From an uncultured Selenomonadales bacterium (GTDB lineage Bacteria > Bacillota > Negativicutes > Selenomonadales > Selenomonadaceae), in assembly GCA_937877545.1 (NCBI GenBank), contig CALFJE010000113.1, forward strand, positions 1 through 37,133: 37,133 nucleotides of DNA, in the 5' to 3' direction. Made by a program: the position numbers and the translations under genes. Each line of letters begins with the position of its first letter. The first letter of the stretch is position 1. Shown piece by piece: positions 7,818-16,112 of this stretch. The notes under the pieces are model-generated. The model was not told the origin of the DNA, ran no database searches, and worked only from the letters and a program-made list of their open reading frames with translations.

Positions 7818-9536
7818 TTAAGAGTTGCCGCCCATAATGTAGTTGAGTTGCGAACCCAGCTTGGCGAGCGCGGATTCCATTGAGTCATACTTTTTATAGA
7901 GCCGCTCCTCGAAGGCGTCCATCATCTTTTTGAAATTGCTCATTTTGGTCTGCAAGTTGCGCAGGAGATTGTTCAATTCGCTGTCTTCGGAGATGTCCGT
8001 TGTGGTGCCCGCACGCGACCTGATAGTTTTCAGCGAGCTTGTAAAAATATCGCCGAGCCGTTGTGCGACGCCGTTGCCGCTGCTTTCGTCGTTTTTGTCG
8101 AGCTTGCCGAAGACGTTGTAAACCGCATTGGGGTCGTTGGCGAGCGCGTTACGGAGCTTGGTTTCGTCAAGCGTCAACTGCCCCTTAATGCCCGTTGTCG
8201 AAATGCCCAGGCTGAATATCGAATTGTAGGTCATCTCTTTGCCGTCGACGTTTACGCTGTCGATACCCTTAACCTCTGTCGAAAGGGCGGTGCGCATTTT
8301 GGTGATAATGTTGCCGAGCGTGCTGTCGTGATAGAGCAGACCCTTTTTAGCCTTCTCCTCCCACTTTTCGACTTGCTCGTCCTTCATGGCGTCTTTCTGC
8401 GACTGCGTCAAAGGACTGTAACCCGTTTCAGGTTTCTCGTCGTATTTTTCATAGAAGCCCGAAAGCAACTTGTTGTAGTCCTCGACGAAACTTTTAACCT
8501 TGTCGACAATGGCGTCAACGTCCTGCGCCACGGTGACACTTGCGGAAGAGGCTCCTGCCGTTGCGTTGGATATGTCGTAAGTCACGCCGCCGACAGTGAA
8601 TTTATTATTCGAGTTCGTGTAGCTCAAGCCGTCGATTTTGATAGACGCATCCGAGCCTTTTACTGAAACAGGACTGTTGTCGCCAATGGTGAGTGCGGAA
8701 ACCGCTACAGTCTGAGTAATAGTTACCTCGTTGCCGTCATCATCAAGCACGGGGTTGCCGTCATCATCGAGTTGAGTAACTTCCACAGTTTTGGTGGTAC
8801 CGTAAAGATCGCCGTCGCCGTTATAAAGTTCGCCGTCTTTGGACTGAAAGAAACCGAGCGCATTAAGCAGATTTTGAGCGTCGGGGTCGTCTGTTTCAAT
8901 GTTAATCAGACTGTCCTCTTCGCCGGTTTTGTTCGAGTAAATGGAAAAAACGTCGTTGTCGGAGTCGTAGGTGGCTCTGATGTTCAAGCCCGCGCCGTTG
9001 ATTTTGGTTGCCAGCGTGTACAAATTGGCACCGTTTTGAATTTCGTCATCAGTGATCTCAACGGTCTTGGTGTTTTTGCCGTCGCTTAAATCGAAGCGGA
9101 TACCGCCGGCATAGTCTCTTTTATATTTGCTGAAGTATTCATCGTTGAATATTATATCCGTGAGCTTGCTGTTGCCGGAACCGTCCGCGAGTTTGTTTGT
9201 GCTGATAAGGTATGCACCGGTGGCGAGTTGGTCGACTTCGACCTTATGCGTCATGTTGACGGCGGAAGCGTTCGCCGAAACTTTAATCGCGTCGTTGGTG
9301 CTTGTTGCGGAGCGGGCGTTCATGTTGACGGACAACTTGTATTGCGAGAGCGTCGACATGTTGAACGTGTTGAGGTTGTTGTAAACGTCAATGAGGGCGT
9401 TTTTAGTCCACTCGTTTTTGGTGAACTTTTGCGCCATCTTGTCGTATTCGTTTTGCTTGCCGAGCATGCCGACCTTAACCATCGACTCAATATCAAGACC
9501 GGAGCCGGACAAGCCGTAAATTCCGTTGACACCCAT
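7818..9536 (-). CDS. fliD: Flagellar filament capping protein FliD (HAP2)
   Basis: FliD caps the growing filament tip and folds exported flagellin subunits into place. The protein is 572 residues. Its N-terminal domain contains GLSGSGLDIESMVKVGML, the conserved FliD_N start, followed by coiled-coil-prone sequence (KMAQKFTKNEWTKNALIDVY). The C-terminal domain reads FSLGISTTGIKGQLTLDETKL and ends with a helical stretch (FKKMMDAFEERLYKKYDSME), matching FliD_C. The middle is a variable Asp- and Gly-rich region. ATG 9536 follows AAGGAGGG. It sits between flaG and fliS, the standard Firmicutes order. Confidence 0.95.
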   Translation of the reverse strand: MGVNGIYGLSGSGLDIESMVKVGMLGKQNEYDKMAQKFTKNEWTKNALIDVYNNLNTFNMSTLSQYKLSVNMNARSATSTNDAIKVSANASAVNMTHKVEVDQLATGAYLISTNKLADGSGNSKLTDIIFNDEYFSKYKRDYAGGIRFDLSDGKNTKTVEITDDEIQNGANLYTLATKINGAGLNIRATYDSDNDVFSIYSNKTGEEDSLINIETDDPDAQNLLNALGFFQSKDGELYNGDGDLYGTTKTVEVTQLDDDGNPVLDDDGNEVTITQTVAVSALTIGDNSPVSVKGSDASIKIDGLSYTNSNNKFTVGGVTYDISNATAGASSASVTVAQDVDAIVDKVKSFVEDYNKLLSGFYEKYDEKPETGYSPLTQSQKDAMKDEQVEKWEEKAKKGLLYHDSTLGNIITKMRTALSTEVKGIDSVNVDGKEMTYNSIFSLGISTTGIKGQLTLDETKLRNALANDPNAVYNVFGKLDKNDESSGNGVAQRLGDIFTSSLKTIRSRAGTTTDISEDSELNNLLRNLQTKMSNFKKMMDAFEERLYKKYDSMESALAKLGSQLNYIMGGNS

Positions 9537-9563
9537 GTTAATCCCTCCTTAGGGAGGCGCGGT

Positions 9564-9998
9564 TCAGATAGCCTTGTCGATGAACGCGCCCAGCCAATCC
9601 TTAGCTTTGATCATGTTTTCAATCATTTCTTCGGGCGGAAATTCCTTGATAACTTCGTTGGTCTTTTTGTCAACCATTTTGACGTTGAGCATATCGGCTT
9701 CCTTGTTGTACTTAAACTCGACGTCGCAGTTGATTTTGTCCATGAGGTCGTTAAAAACCTCGGTCATTTGGCTGACAGACGACTCCGACATTGTGCCGGG
9801 CTCCAGGCGACCTTCCTTTTCCTGCTGCTGTTCCTCATCCTTGGGTATCGTCAAGTCTTGAGGCTTTTGGTCGACGGGCTTCGGTTTGAGGTCGACGGGC
9901 TTAATCTGCGCGAAGTCCTTTTCGCTGATCGGTTTGCTATTCGGAGCCGAGTCCACAACGACCGCCGCAGTGACCATGTCATTCAGTTTCCCTACCAT
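9564..9998 (-). CDS. flaG: FlaG family protein
   Basis: The C-terminal half carries the FlaG pattern: FNDLMDKINCDVEFKYNKEA, then LNVKMVDKKTNEVIKEFPPE and a final helix. The N-terminal half is low-complexity, with a Lys/Pro/Gln-rich segment (about residues 35-70). FlaG proteins influence filament length in several bacteria, though the mechanism is not settled. I chose the ATG at 9998 because AAAGGAG sits just upstream; the longer open frame to 10034 has no such site. It lies between csrA and fliD in the flagellar operon. Confidence 0.88.
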   Translation of the reverse strand: MVGKLNDMVTAAVVVDSAPNSKPISEKDFAQIKPVDLKPKPVDQKPQDLTIPKDEEQQQEKEGRLEPGTMSESSVSQMTEVFNDLMDKINCDVEFKYNKEADMLNVKMVDKKTNEVIKEFPPEEMIENMIKAKDWLGAFIDKAI

Positions 9999-10046
9999 TT
10001 TAAACACTCCTTTGTTAAATGCGGTTGTCGGCAAAGTGCCTGCCCG

Positions 10047-10274
10047 CTAAATGCCCTTGTTGGGTAACGCATCATGTAAGTCGACGTCAAGCTTTTGCGC
10101 CGCCTTTTGATTTTCCTCTTGTATCGCACGATAGATTTCGCCGCGATAAATTTTTATGTCGCGTGGCGCGTCGATTGCTATGCGCACGTTTTCGCCCTGC
10201 ACTTCCACGACGTTGATAATTATGTTGTCGCCAATCATTATTTGCTGACGAGGTTTTCTCGTCAAGACCAGCAT
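10047..10274 (-). CDS. csrA: Carbon storage regulator CsrA
   Basis: CsrA is a small dimeric RNA-binding protein that usually blocks translation by binding GGA motifs over ribosome-binding sites. The 75-residue sequence starts MLVLTRKPRQQIMIGDNI and contains EVQGENVRIAIDAPRDIKIYR, the RNA-binding strand and the conserved RxxxI(Y)R segment. The C-terminus is slightly extended, as in Firmicutes homologues that bind FliW. The start lies four bases after the fliW stop, and its Shine-Dalgarno (AAAGGAGGGG) is inside the end of fliW, so the two are coupled. Together they form the FliW-CsrA-flagellin homeostasis switch known from Bacillus. Confidence 0.97.
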   Translation of the reverse strand: MLVLTRKPRQQIMIGDNIIINVVEVQGENVRIAIDAPRDIKIYRGEIYRAIQEENQKAAQKLDVDLHDALPNKGI

Positions 10275-10278
10275 TGAA

Positions 10279-10728
10279 TCACCCCTCCTTTGCAGCGGTT
10301 TCGGGGAAGAGGCGGTGCTTTGTGGTGTAGTTGCTCTTTTCCAGAACGACCTGCTTAGCCTTCATGGTTTCGCTGTTGAGGACGATAGGAGCCAAGAGAT
10401 TTGCCGTCATGTAGCGGATTGAGCCGTTGGGGATTGTGACCATGGTGTAGTAGAAAAGATTTTGGGGATTTTTAATGCCGAGTTCCTTAACCGTCGCGTC
10501 GTCAATCTCGAAGTTGTAATCGTTGAAGAACAGGAAAGGAATGGTCAGCAGGAACGCCAAATCCGGGCTTTTAATCGACTGCATGAAGTAATACGGGCTT
10601 TCTTCGTCGTAGGGCAGGATAACAAATTCATGCTCTTGCTCGAAGGCGGGGATACCGTTCTCGAAGTGAACAACTTTTTTCTCGTCAACCTCAATCTCAC
10701 CAAACCTGCTGGTGTAAACTTTGAGCAT
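10279..10728 (-). CDS. fliW: Flagellar assembly factor FliW
   Basis: FliW binds CsrA and removes it from mRNA, and is itself titrated by flagellin. The 149-residue protein shows the family start (VYTSRFGEIEVDEKKVVHFE), the NGIPAFEQEHEFVILPY block, and the end segment with NLLAPIVLNSETMKAKQVVL. It immediately precedes csrA. A Shine-Dalgarno (AAGGAGGAAGG) precedes ATG 10728. Confidence 0.96.
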   Translation of the reverse strand: MLKVYTSRFGEIEVDEKKVVHFENGIPAFEQEHEFVILPYDEESPYYFMQSIKSPDLAFLLTIPFLFFNDYNFEIDDATVKELGIKNPQNLFYYTMVTIPNGSIRYMTANLLAPIVLNSETMKAKQVVLEKSNYTTKHRLFPETAAKEG

Positions 10729-10776
10729 ATAGCCTTCCTCCTTGTGATTTGCCTGCGGAATGGAAACTGCCCCGAC

Positions 10777-11361
10777 TTAAGCTTGAATGTCGTAATTGCC
10801 CTGCGTGACCCAATGGCGGATAAAGCCTCTGTTTTGGAGGTAAGTTTCCACACCGCCCGGCGTGTAGTTGATTCTTGCGCTCGGCGCGGTTTCAATATCG
10901 ACCGAAATGTTGCCTGTATCCGGCTCGCCGACGACTTGACCGGGCTGACCTTGCATGGTGGGGTCGGGGATAAAGGTAATGGCGAAACGCACTCGCGCCG
11001 TATAGTTTGAGAACATTTCCGAACGGGCGTTTTGAGCAACATCGTCGCCGCGTCGTGCCGCAGTGGTGGCTTTAGTCCACGCCGTCTGCGAATGCCGCGA
11101 AGTTGCCGATTGAAGCTCCGAAAAGCCGCGTTGTCCCTGTTCGGCAGTCAAATCGCGCATCGTCCTGTGCCCGTAGGCGCGGCGGCTGGGGTAGTTGTTC
11201 AGCGTCAAGGAGGGTTGCGTTGCGCCCTTGTTTGCGCTTGCCTGACGATTGGTGCCGTGTACTTCGGGCTGAATTATCGCCGTTTCGGTGAAGCGTCCCC
11301 GCGTCTGCCTTATGCCGATTTGCGGCAACTCGTGTCGAGTATTTAATCTTGCTACCGGCAT
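10777..11361 (-). CDS. DUF6470 (YviE-like) flagellar-operon protein
   Basis: The 194-residue protein starts MPVARLNTRHELPQIGIRQT, matching the DUF6470/YviE proteins found between flgL and fliW in Firmicutes. The QIGIRQTRG and INYTPGGVETYLQNRG segments are typical. The function is unknown. The middle carries Arg- and Ala-rich sequence. Start ATG 11361 is well supported by AAGGAGG. Family assignment comes from the N-terminal motif and operon position. Confidence 0.82.
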   Translation of the reverse strand: MPVARLNTRHELPQIGIRQTRGRFTETAIIQPEVHGTNRQASANKGATQPSLTLNNYPSRRAYGHRTMRDLTAEQGQRGFSELQSATSRHSQTAWTKATTAARRGDDVAQNARSEMFSNYTARVRFAITFIPDPTMQGQPGQVVGEPDTGNISVDIETAPSARINYTPGGVETYLQNRGFIRHWVTQGNYDIQA

Positions 11362-11423
11362 GGCTAATTTCCTCCTTTCGATAAAATTTCCTGCTTGCCG
11401 GCGAAAAATTACCCGTTACCTAA

Positions 11424-12848
11424 TCAGCGCAGATAATCGGCGAGGGATTGCGGCAGAATTCGTCCGCCTATCGACAGCGACAGATTGTAAAGCGTCGTCA
11501 TCTGCATGAGCTTTGTTGCCATTTTCGCAATATCTGTGCCGCTGACGTTGGTTATATCCTCGGTGATATTGTCGCTTTGACGTTCAAGCATGGTCTCCAC
11601 GCTGGTATAGAGCTGTTGGCGTGCGCCGATACGCGTCTCCTCGACGACCATAGTCGCGTGCGCCACGTCGGCAACCGTCACGCCGTCGGAGGACATCCAA
11701 AGTATTTCGCAGTTATTGGTTTTTTCGCAGACGGTCAAAAGTTGATTGAGCATAGCCGTGCCCGAAGCCGTATTGCCCGACGCGTCGTTGTCGAAAATAT
11801 CTCTGCCGAACATGCGCCCGCCCGTGGAGTTGACGGTATCGGATTCGGGGTCGACCGCGCCGTTGAGCTTAACCATGGAGATAAGGTTTTCGTCGCCGTT
11901 GTAGGTAACGATATTCTGCCAAACGGTTGAAAAGTTGTAGGTTTTGCCGTTAAGAGTGAAGCCCTCGACGCGGGAGGTTGTGCCGTTGTCGTAGGTGAAA
12001 TTTGTTGCCGCCGTGGAGGGAACATCTGTTCGCCGTTGCAAAAGCCCTTGATTGGTGAAGGCGTCAGAAACTTTAAAGCCGTTGGGGGCGTCGGTCTCGT
12101 CGTAAATCGTCAAGTTGCCCTCGGTGCCCTCGCTGATAAGCCTTGCAGCGGTGGCGTTGTTTGATGCCTTAGCCGCTTCCAGCGTGGTGTAGCCGAGCGC
12201 GATCAACTCCTTGTAGCCCTTATCCATGAATTCTTTGGTATAGATGTCGCCGTTTTCGGTGTCGAGGTAGTAAGTATCATCGCCGCTTTTAAGCTCCAAC
12301 ATTTGGAACAAGTCCAGATTATAATCGGAACTGGTGCCCTTGAAGAAAGACGATTGGGAAACGTCGAGGGTTTTCGCCAAGCCGCGCTCGTAAATTTCGG
12401 TTGACATCTCGAAGGGCTTAGTCAAATCTTTATGCCCCGAAAACAGGTAACGGTCGCTCCATTGGGCGTTCGCCGTGGAAACCATTTCCTGCATACAGCC
12501 GAACATTTCCTTATAAATGGCGGCGTAGTCGTCTTCGACGTTATCCGAATTCGCCGCGTGGACGGATTTTTCCTTCAAAGTCTGCATGATTTCGGTCATG
12601 TGGATCATAACGTCATCGGAGTTTTTCATCCACGAGGACGCCGTTTTGATATTGTCGCGATACTGAGTATTTTCGCTGTCGTTGACGTTATAGCGCAAGA
12701 GTTTGGCGTAATTCATGGGGTGGTCGCTGGCGCGGTGCAGTGACGACCCGTCCGCCTGCTCAAACATTTTGGCTTGCTTCTGATAGGCGTTGTTGAGCGC
12801 AATGTTGTAGTTATACATGAATTGCATGCTGCCCATTCTTACACCCAT
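11424..12848 (-). CDS. flgL: Flagellar hook-filament junction protein FlgL (HAP3)
   Basis: FlgL joins the hook to the filament together with FlgK. The N-terminus is flagellin-like (MQFMYNYNIALNNAYQKQAK, then GSSLHRASDHPMNYAKLLRY, the conserved RxSDxP segment). The C-terminal helix reads TNVSGTDIAKMATKLMQMTT, the typical FlgL end. At 474 residues it is longer than many FlgL proteins (about 300), the extra length being a variable surface domain in the middle. The ATG at 12848 follows a very strong purine-rich GGGAGGAGG that is continuous with the heptamer repeat. The flgK stop lies 30 bases upstream. Confidence 0.94.
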   Translation of the reverse strand: MGVRMGSMQFMYNYNIALNNAYQKQAKMFEQADGSSLHRASDHPMNYAKLLRYNVNDSENTQYRDNIKTASSWMKNSDDVMIHMTEIMQTLKEKSVHAANSDNVEDDYAAIYKEMFGCMQEMVSTANAQWSDRYLFSGHKDLTKPFEMSTEIYERGLAKTLDVSQSSFFKGTSSDYNLDLFQMLELKSGDDTYYLDTENGDIYTKEFMDKGYKELIALGYTTLEAAKASNNATAARLISEGTEGNLTIYDETDAPNGFKVSDAFTNQGLLQRRTDVPSTAATNFTYDNGTTSRVEGFTLNGKTYNFSTVWQNIVTYNGDENLISMVKLNGAVDPESDTVNSTGGRMFGRDIFDNDASGNTASGTAMLNQLLTVCEKTNNCEILWMSSDGVTVADVAHATMVVEETRIGARQQLYTSVETMLERQSDNITEDITNVSGTDIAKMATKLMQMTTLYNLSLSIGGRILPQSLADYLR

Positions 12849-12853
12849 ATTGA

Positions 12854-12876
12854 TTCCTCCTCCCTAATTCCTAATC
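12854..12876 (-). repeat. Short heptamer array merging with the flgL ribosome-binding site
   Basis: On the transcribed strand this junction reads as TAGGAAT and TAGGGAG units running straight into GGAGGAATCAAT and the flgL ATG. It is the same heptamer as at 3354-3423, with about two complete units and one diverged unit. The repeat therefore supplies or overlaps the flgL Shine-Dalgarno. Confidence 0.8.
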
Positions 12877-12878
12877 AA

Positions 12879-14669
12879 TTATCTGCCGACGACGCCCGTC
12901 GAGTTGACAAGACGGTCTAAGCATTCGTCCATGGCGTTAAGGCAACGCGAACACGACGAAAAGCCCTTTTGGAATTTAATCATGTTAGTAAGCTCCTCGT
13001 TCCAATCGACGCCCGCCGTAGAATCGCGCCAATTCGTTACCTGCGTCATGACGTGTTGCATAGCCTCATAGTTTACGTCCGTAGAGTAGGCATTGACGCC
13101 CAAATAAGACATAGATTCTTGATAGTAGGAGTTAATGCTCATCTTGGCAAGCAAGGTCTCGTTGACGTAGGAAGAACCGTCGCTGATTATGTTGCCCTCC
13201 ACGTCGATTGCGTTGCCGTCCTTGTCGCGCAGTATGCAAAAATCCTTGAGCATATCGGAGTTGCCCTTGTTCGCGCTTATCAGCGTCTCGAAAGGGATAT
13301 TAAACAGCTCGCTCATATAAACTGCGTTGGTGCCGTCGCCCGTGCGATTGTTCCAAGGCATATCCTCCCACGTGCCGACAATGTTGCCGCTGGCGTTGGT
13401 TGTCTCCACGTATTGCTTACTGGTCGCCGCCGCTATGTATCGGTCGCCGCGATTTTCGCTAAGCCGCGTATTCAGCTCCAATGCCGCAATTATCCGCACG
13501 CCGCTCAAGAGTTCGCCGCCCTCTTTATTGTTGGCATTGGTCGAATCGTCCGCCGCGTCGGGGTCGTACTTATAAACATAGCGATAATTAAATTCGGGGT
13601 CGTAGCGATACTGATAGCTCATGCCGTCCACGCCGTAAAAGTTAATGGTATCGGGCACGGTGTTGCCGTCGGAGTCGGTCTTGCTGTGACCGTCCATATC
13701 CCAGCCCTGCTTATGCTGTTCGTTAAAAGTCGTGAGCAGGAAGCCGGCAATGTCAGCCATGCTGTCGATAAAAGTTTTGTCCTCGGCAATGGCGTCGAGC
13801 CGCGCCTTGAGAATGCCGTTTTGCGGAATGAATACCGTATTGCTTTCGCGAATCTTAATGGTGTAGTCGGTGATGCCGTAGTCGACGCCGTAGACGCTGG
13901 AAGAAACGCCGTCGCTTATGTCCAGGTGCGCACGCGTGGCTCCGTTTACCAAAGTGACGCCGCCCGAATTGATTTGATACGCGCCGAATTCGTTTTCGGT
14001 GACGTGAATGTTCATGTAGTCGGAGAGTTTATCGACGACGTAATCGCGGCGGTCGCGCAAATCGTTGGCGGTCGCGCCGGTTGCCTCCTGCGTGACGATT
14101 TGCTTATTGAACGTGACAATTTCCGCAAGCATGTCGTCAATTTCGCCGAGTTCGGATTTGATGTCCTCGTATTCGGAGCGAATTTGTTCTTGGAGATCGG
14201 CGGTGGCGGTTTGGAGCAAATCGCTTAAATTCCTGCCGTGCTCTATAACTTGCTTGCGGAAGGAGGCGGTCGACGCCGTTGTCGAAAGGTCAACCCACGA
14301 GCGATAGAATTGGTTGATAGCCTCCTCTATGCCCAAATTTTGGCTGTCGTCGAAAACAGTTTCGAGCTTGTCATAATTCTTAGCCCGCGTCTGATAGTAA
14401 GTTTGCGTCGGATTTTCGTTGCGATATTGAATGTCGGCGTAAATGTCGCGGGCGCGTTCGACAGCCAGCGCGTCGACGCCGGTGCCGACCATGACGTTGC
14501 CGTAATGCCCCGGGCGTTGTTCGGCGTAAGTTGTTGCCAGCGTGACGGTTTGGCGCGAATAGCCTTCGGTGCCGGCGTTGGTGATATTGTGACCGGTGGT
14601 GTCCAGCGACATTTGGTTTGCCATGATGCCGCGCACCATCGTGTTCAGTCCTGCAAATGTAGCTCTCAT
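12879..14669 (-). CDS. flgK: Flagellar hook-associated protein FlgK (HAP1)
   Basis: FlgK is the first hook-filament junction protein. From ATG 14669 the protein (596 residues) begins MRATFAGLNTMVRGIMANQM and continues with GHNITNAGTEGYSRQTV, the highly conserved FlgK/rod-hook N-terminal signature. The C-terminus has NYEAMQHVMTQV and LTNMIKFQKGFSSCSRCLNA, matching the flg_bbr C-terminal helix, although the two cysteines are unusual. A GTG three codons upstream is possible but the family start and GTGGGGA spacing favour 14669. The heptamer array lies between this gene and the preceding FlgN-like gene. Confidence 0.96.
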   Translation of the reverse strand: MRATFAGLNTMVRGIMANQMSLDTTGHNITNAGTEGYSRQTVTLATTYAEQRPGHYGNVMVGTGVDALAVERARDIYADIQYRNENPTQTYYQTRAKNYDKLETVFDDSQNLGIEEAINQFYRSWVDLSTTASTASFRKQVIEHGRNLSDLLQTATADLQEQIRSEYEDIKSELGEIDDMLAEIVTFNKQIVTQEATGATANDLRDRRDYVVDKLSDYMNIHVTENEFGAYQINSGGVTLVNGATRAHLDISDGVSSSVYGVDYGITDYTIKIRESNTVFIPQNGILKARLDAIAEDKTFIDSMADIAGFLLTTFNEQHKQGWDMDGHSKTDSDGNTVPDTINFYGVDGMSYQYRYDPEFNYRYVYKYDPDAADDSTNANNKEGGELLSGVRIIAALELNTRLSENRGDRYIAAATSKQYVETTNASGNIVGTWEDMPWNNRTGDGTNAVYMSELFNIPFETLISANKGNSDMLKDFCILRDKDGNAIDVEGNIISDGSSYVNETLLAKMSINSYYQESMSYLGVNAYSTDVNYEAMQHVMTQVTNWRDSTAGVDWNEELTNMIKFQKGFSSCSRCLNAMDECLDRLVNSTGVVGR

Positions 14670-14674
14670 ATTCC

Positions 14675-14713
14675 CCACTTCCCCAATCCCTAATTCCTAA
14701 TTCCTAATTCCTA
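14675..14713 (-). repeat. Heptamer array in the flgK leader
   Basis: On the transcribed strand the units run TTAGGAA three times, TTAGGGA, TTGGGGA and AGTGGGGA, ending directly before the flgK ATG. The first unit contains the TAG stop of the FlgN-like gene, just as the array at 3354-3423 contains the stop of the PilP-like gene. The units degrade progressively into the Shine-Dalgarno. Confidence 0.9.
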
Positions 14714-15169
14714 AACATTAGCCTCGAACATGCGCCGCGTCCTTTGCGAATCGCGTTGAGCCGTCGCCCCGTAAGTTTCGCTTGCCGAGATTCGCGCCAA
14801 GATGTTCAAGCTGAACTCGACATAATCCTTGCCGTGTTGTAAAAGCAATTTAAGCTCCGCCACTTGATTTTTGAGTCGGAGCTGTGATTCGGAGGCTTTT
14901 TTAAGGAGTTTCTCTGCCACGCTGCGCTGAATGCCCTTTTCCTGCGCGGCAAGATATTCGGTAAAATTCGGCGCATTGACGCGTTTAAGAAAATCCTGCG
15001 CCCGTTGTTCGTTTTTGTTGAGGTCGCGCAATACCGCCTCGATTTTGCGAACCGGCTCTTGTACGTCGGGCGAATTGTTTTGCATGACGTTAATCAGCGC
15101 GTCGAACAGCGCGGGCAGGCAGGCGCACAATACCGTTTGCTCGCGCAGAATTTTAATCGCTTCGTCCAT
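14711..15169 (-). CDS. FlgN-like protein (second copy)
   Basis: This 152-residue, entirely helical protein has a C-terminal half resembling the FlgN family: LRLKNQVAELKLLLQHGKDY followed by VEFSLNILARISASETYGA, where FlgN proteins usually read (N)xLLxxAxxYVxFSLNLL. The N-terminal half (KILREQTVLCACLPALFDAL) differs from the neighbouring flgN. Two FlgN-like genes in a row may divide the FlgK and FlgL chaperone roles, but this is inference. It starts 10 bases after the flgN stop, and its own stop is inside the flgK-leader repeat. Confidence 0.65.
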   Translation of the reverse strand: MDEAIKILREQTVLCACLPALFDALINVMQNNSPDVQEPVRKIEAVLRDLNKNEQRAQDFLKRVNAPNFTEYLAAQEKGIQRSVAEKLLKKASESQLRLKNQVAELKLLLQHGKDYVEFSLNILARISASETYGATAQRDSQRTRRMFEANV

Positions 15170-15179
15170 TGCTCAACCC

Positions 15180-15665
15180 TCAAGCCTTGAAGTCGAAATT
15201 CTTTTGGTGAGTGACGACACCCGCGCCCTTGCCCGAATAGGTCGGTTCGACGGTCGCGCCGCCGATTTTGTTCAGCTGACCTTGCACGGCGTCGAGGGCG
15301 CATTGAGCCAAAATTTGGTTGTTGTCGCGAACGGTAACTGCGCGGTCGACGCTTTTACTTAGCCGCTCGTGCAGTTGAATCAATTTTTCCGTCACGGCGG
15401 GCACGGGAGCCAATTTATAAAAATCGGTCGCCTTGGTCTGCTCGTTGACGTTTTTATTTGACTCCGACAAGCCGCGAAGCAATTCGACGCGCCGCTTTTC
15501 CAACCGTTGGATTTTGGCGGTAAGGAGCTGTTCCTCGTCGAGGATGGCGGAAAGTCCGCGCATATCTATGCCGACCAGAGCGTTGCGTTTGCGTTCGCCG
15601 AGGGCGGCTAAGTTGTCGTAGACTTCGCCGAGCTTGTCGAGAGTATCAATCAAATCCTGCCACAT
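15180..15665 (-). CDS. flgN: Flagellar export chaperone FlgN
   Basis: FlgN escorts the hook-associated proteins FlgK and FlgL to the export apparatus. The 161-residue protein starts MWQDLIDTLDKLGEVYDNLA and has the FlgN pattern of an LxxLxxxYxxLxxLxxxKxxAL helix, GIDMRGLSAILDEEQLLTAK and LEKRRVELL. It lies directly after flgM and two genes before flgK, the standard order. Confidence 0.85.
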   Translation of the reverse strand: MWQDLIDTLDKLGEVYDNLAALGERKRNALVGIDMRGLSAILDEEQLLTAKIQRLEKRRVELLRGLSESNKNVNEQTKATDFYKLAPVPAVTEKLIQLHERLSKSVDRAVTVRDNNQILAQCALDAVQGQLNKIGGATVEPTYSGKGAGVVTHQKNFDFKA

Positions 15666-15675
15666 AGTCGCCGCC

Positions 15676-15954
15676 TCAATAACGATTCGTCAAAAGACTC
15701 AGCGCGATATTTTCCGCCGAAACGGAATATTGCCCCGCCGCTATCCGCTGTTGGAGCGCGGTTACTTTGTCCTCGCGAACTTCAGGCTCATTCTTGAGCT
15801 TTTGGAGCATTTCGCTGAACGTCTGCGCCTCTTTTGACGGCGTGAACGCGTCGCCTTTTTGCACGCCGCGCATTGCCGTTACCGCGTTGGTGTACCGCGC
15901 CGCTCCCACCGACGAATAATACTTCGCGGTCGAGTTCACATTGTTTACTATCAT
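15676..15954 (-). CDS. flgM: Anti-sigma-28 factor FlgM
   Basis: FlgM holds the flagellar sigma factor inactive until it is exported through the completed hook. The 92-residue protein from ATG 15954 has a variable N-terminal half and a C-terminal half with DKVTALQQRIAAGQYSVSAE followed by NIALSLLTN, matching the sigma-binding FlgM C-terminal motif (VxxLKxxIxxGxYxVdxxxIAxxLL). A GTG four codons upstream (15966) is also in frame, but AGGTGGTGAAGG is spaced for the ATG. It is the first gene of the flagellar operon, with a sigma-28-like promoter upstream. Confidence 0.9.
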   Translation of the reverse strand: MIVNNVNSTAKYYSSVGAARYTNAVTAMRGVQKGDAFTPSKEAQTFSEMLQKLKNEPEVREDKVTALQQRIAAGQYSVSAENIALSLLTNRY

Positions 15955-16022
15955 GACCTTCACCACCTGTTACCTGCTGTCCTTGCATAAATTTTTCAGT
16001 TTACCTTCCGTGTTTGTTTATA

Positions 16023-16049
16023 ATATCGAAATATCTTTCCCTTGACTTA
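16023..16049 (-). promoter_or_regulatory. Possible sigma-28 (sigma-D) promoter for the flagellar operon
   Basis: On the minus strand TAAG (16049-16046), a 16-base spacer and TCGATAT (16029-16023) lie about 70 bases before flgM. The Bacillus sigma-D consensus is TAAA, 14-16 bases, CCGATAT, so there is one mismatch in each element. Late flagellar genes headed by flgM are expected to use this factor. An AT-rich sigma-A-like -10 overlaps, so the call is tentative. Confidence 0.35.
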
Positions 16050-16064
16050 AAAGCGCGAGGAAAT

Positions 16065-16093
16065 TTGAACTTAACTCCGAGTGAGGATATAAT
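16065..16093 (+). promoter_or_regulatory. Sigma-A promoter of hicAB
   Basis: TTGAAC (16065-16070), a 17-base spacer and a perfect TATAAT (16088-16093). Transcription should start near 16100, only about a dozen bases before the proposed hicA TTG codon, so the leader would be very short and the GAGG Shine-Dalgarno nearly at the 5' end. Confidence 0.75.
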
Positions 16094-16112
16094 TAGCCGC
16101 GAGGTGAATTTA

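Noticed and set aside
12969..14228. A 419-codon open frame on the plus strand
   Set aside because: Antisense shadow of flgK, low-complexity and without a ribosome-binding site or homologous look.
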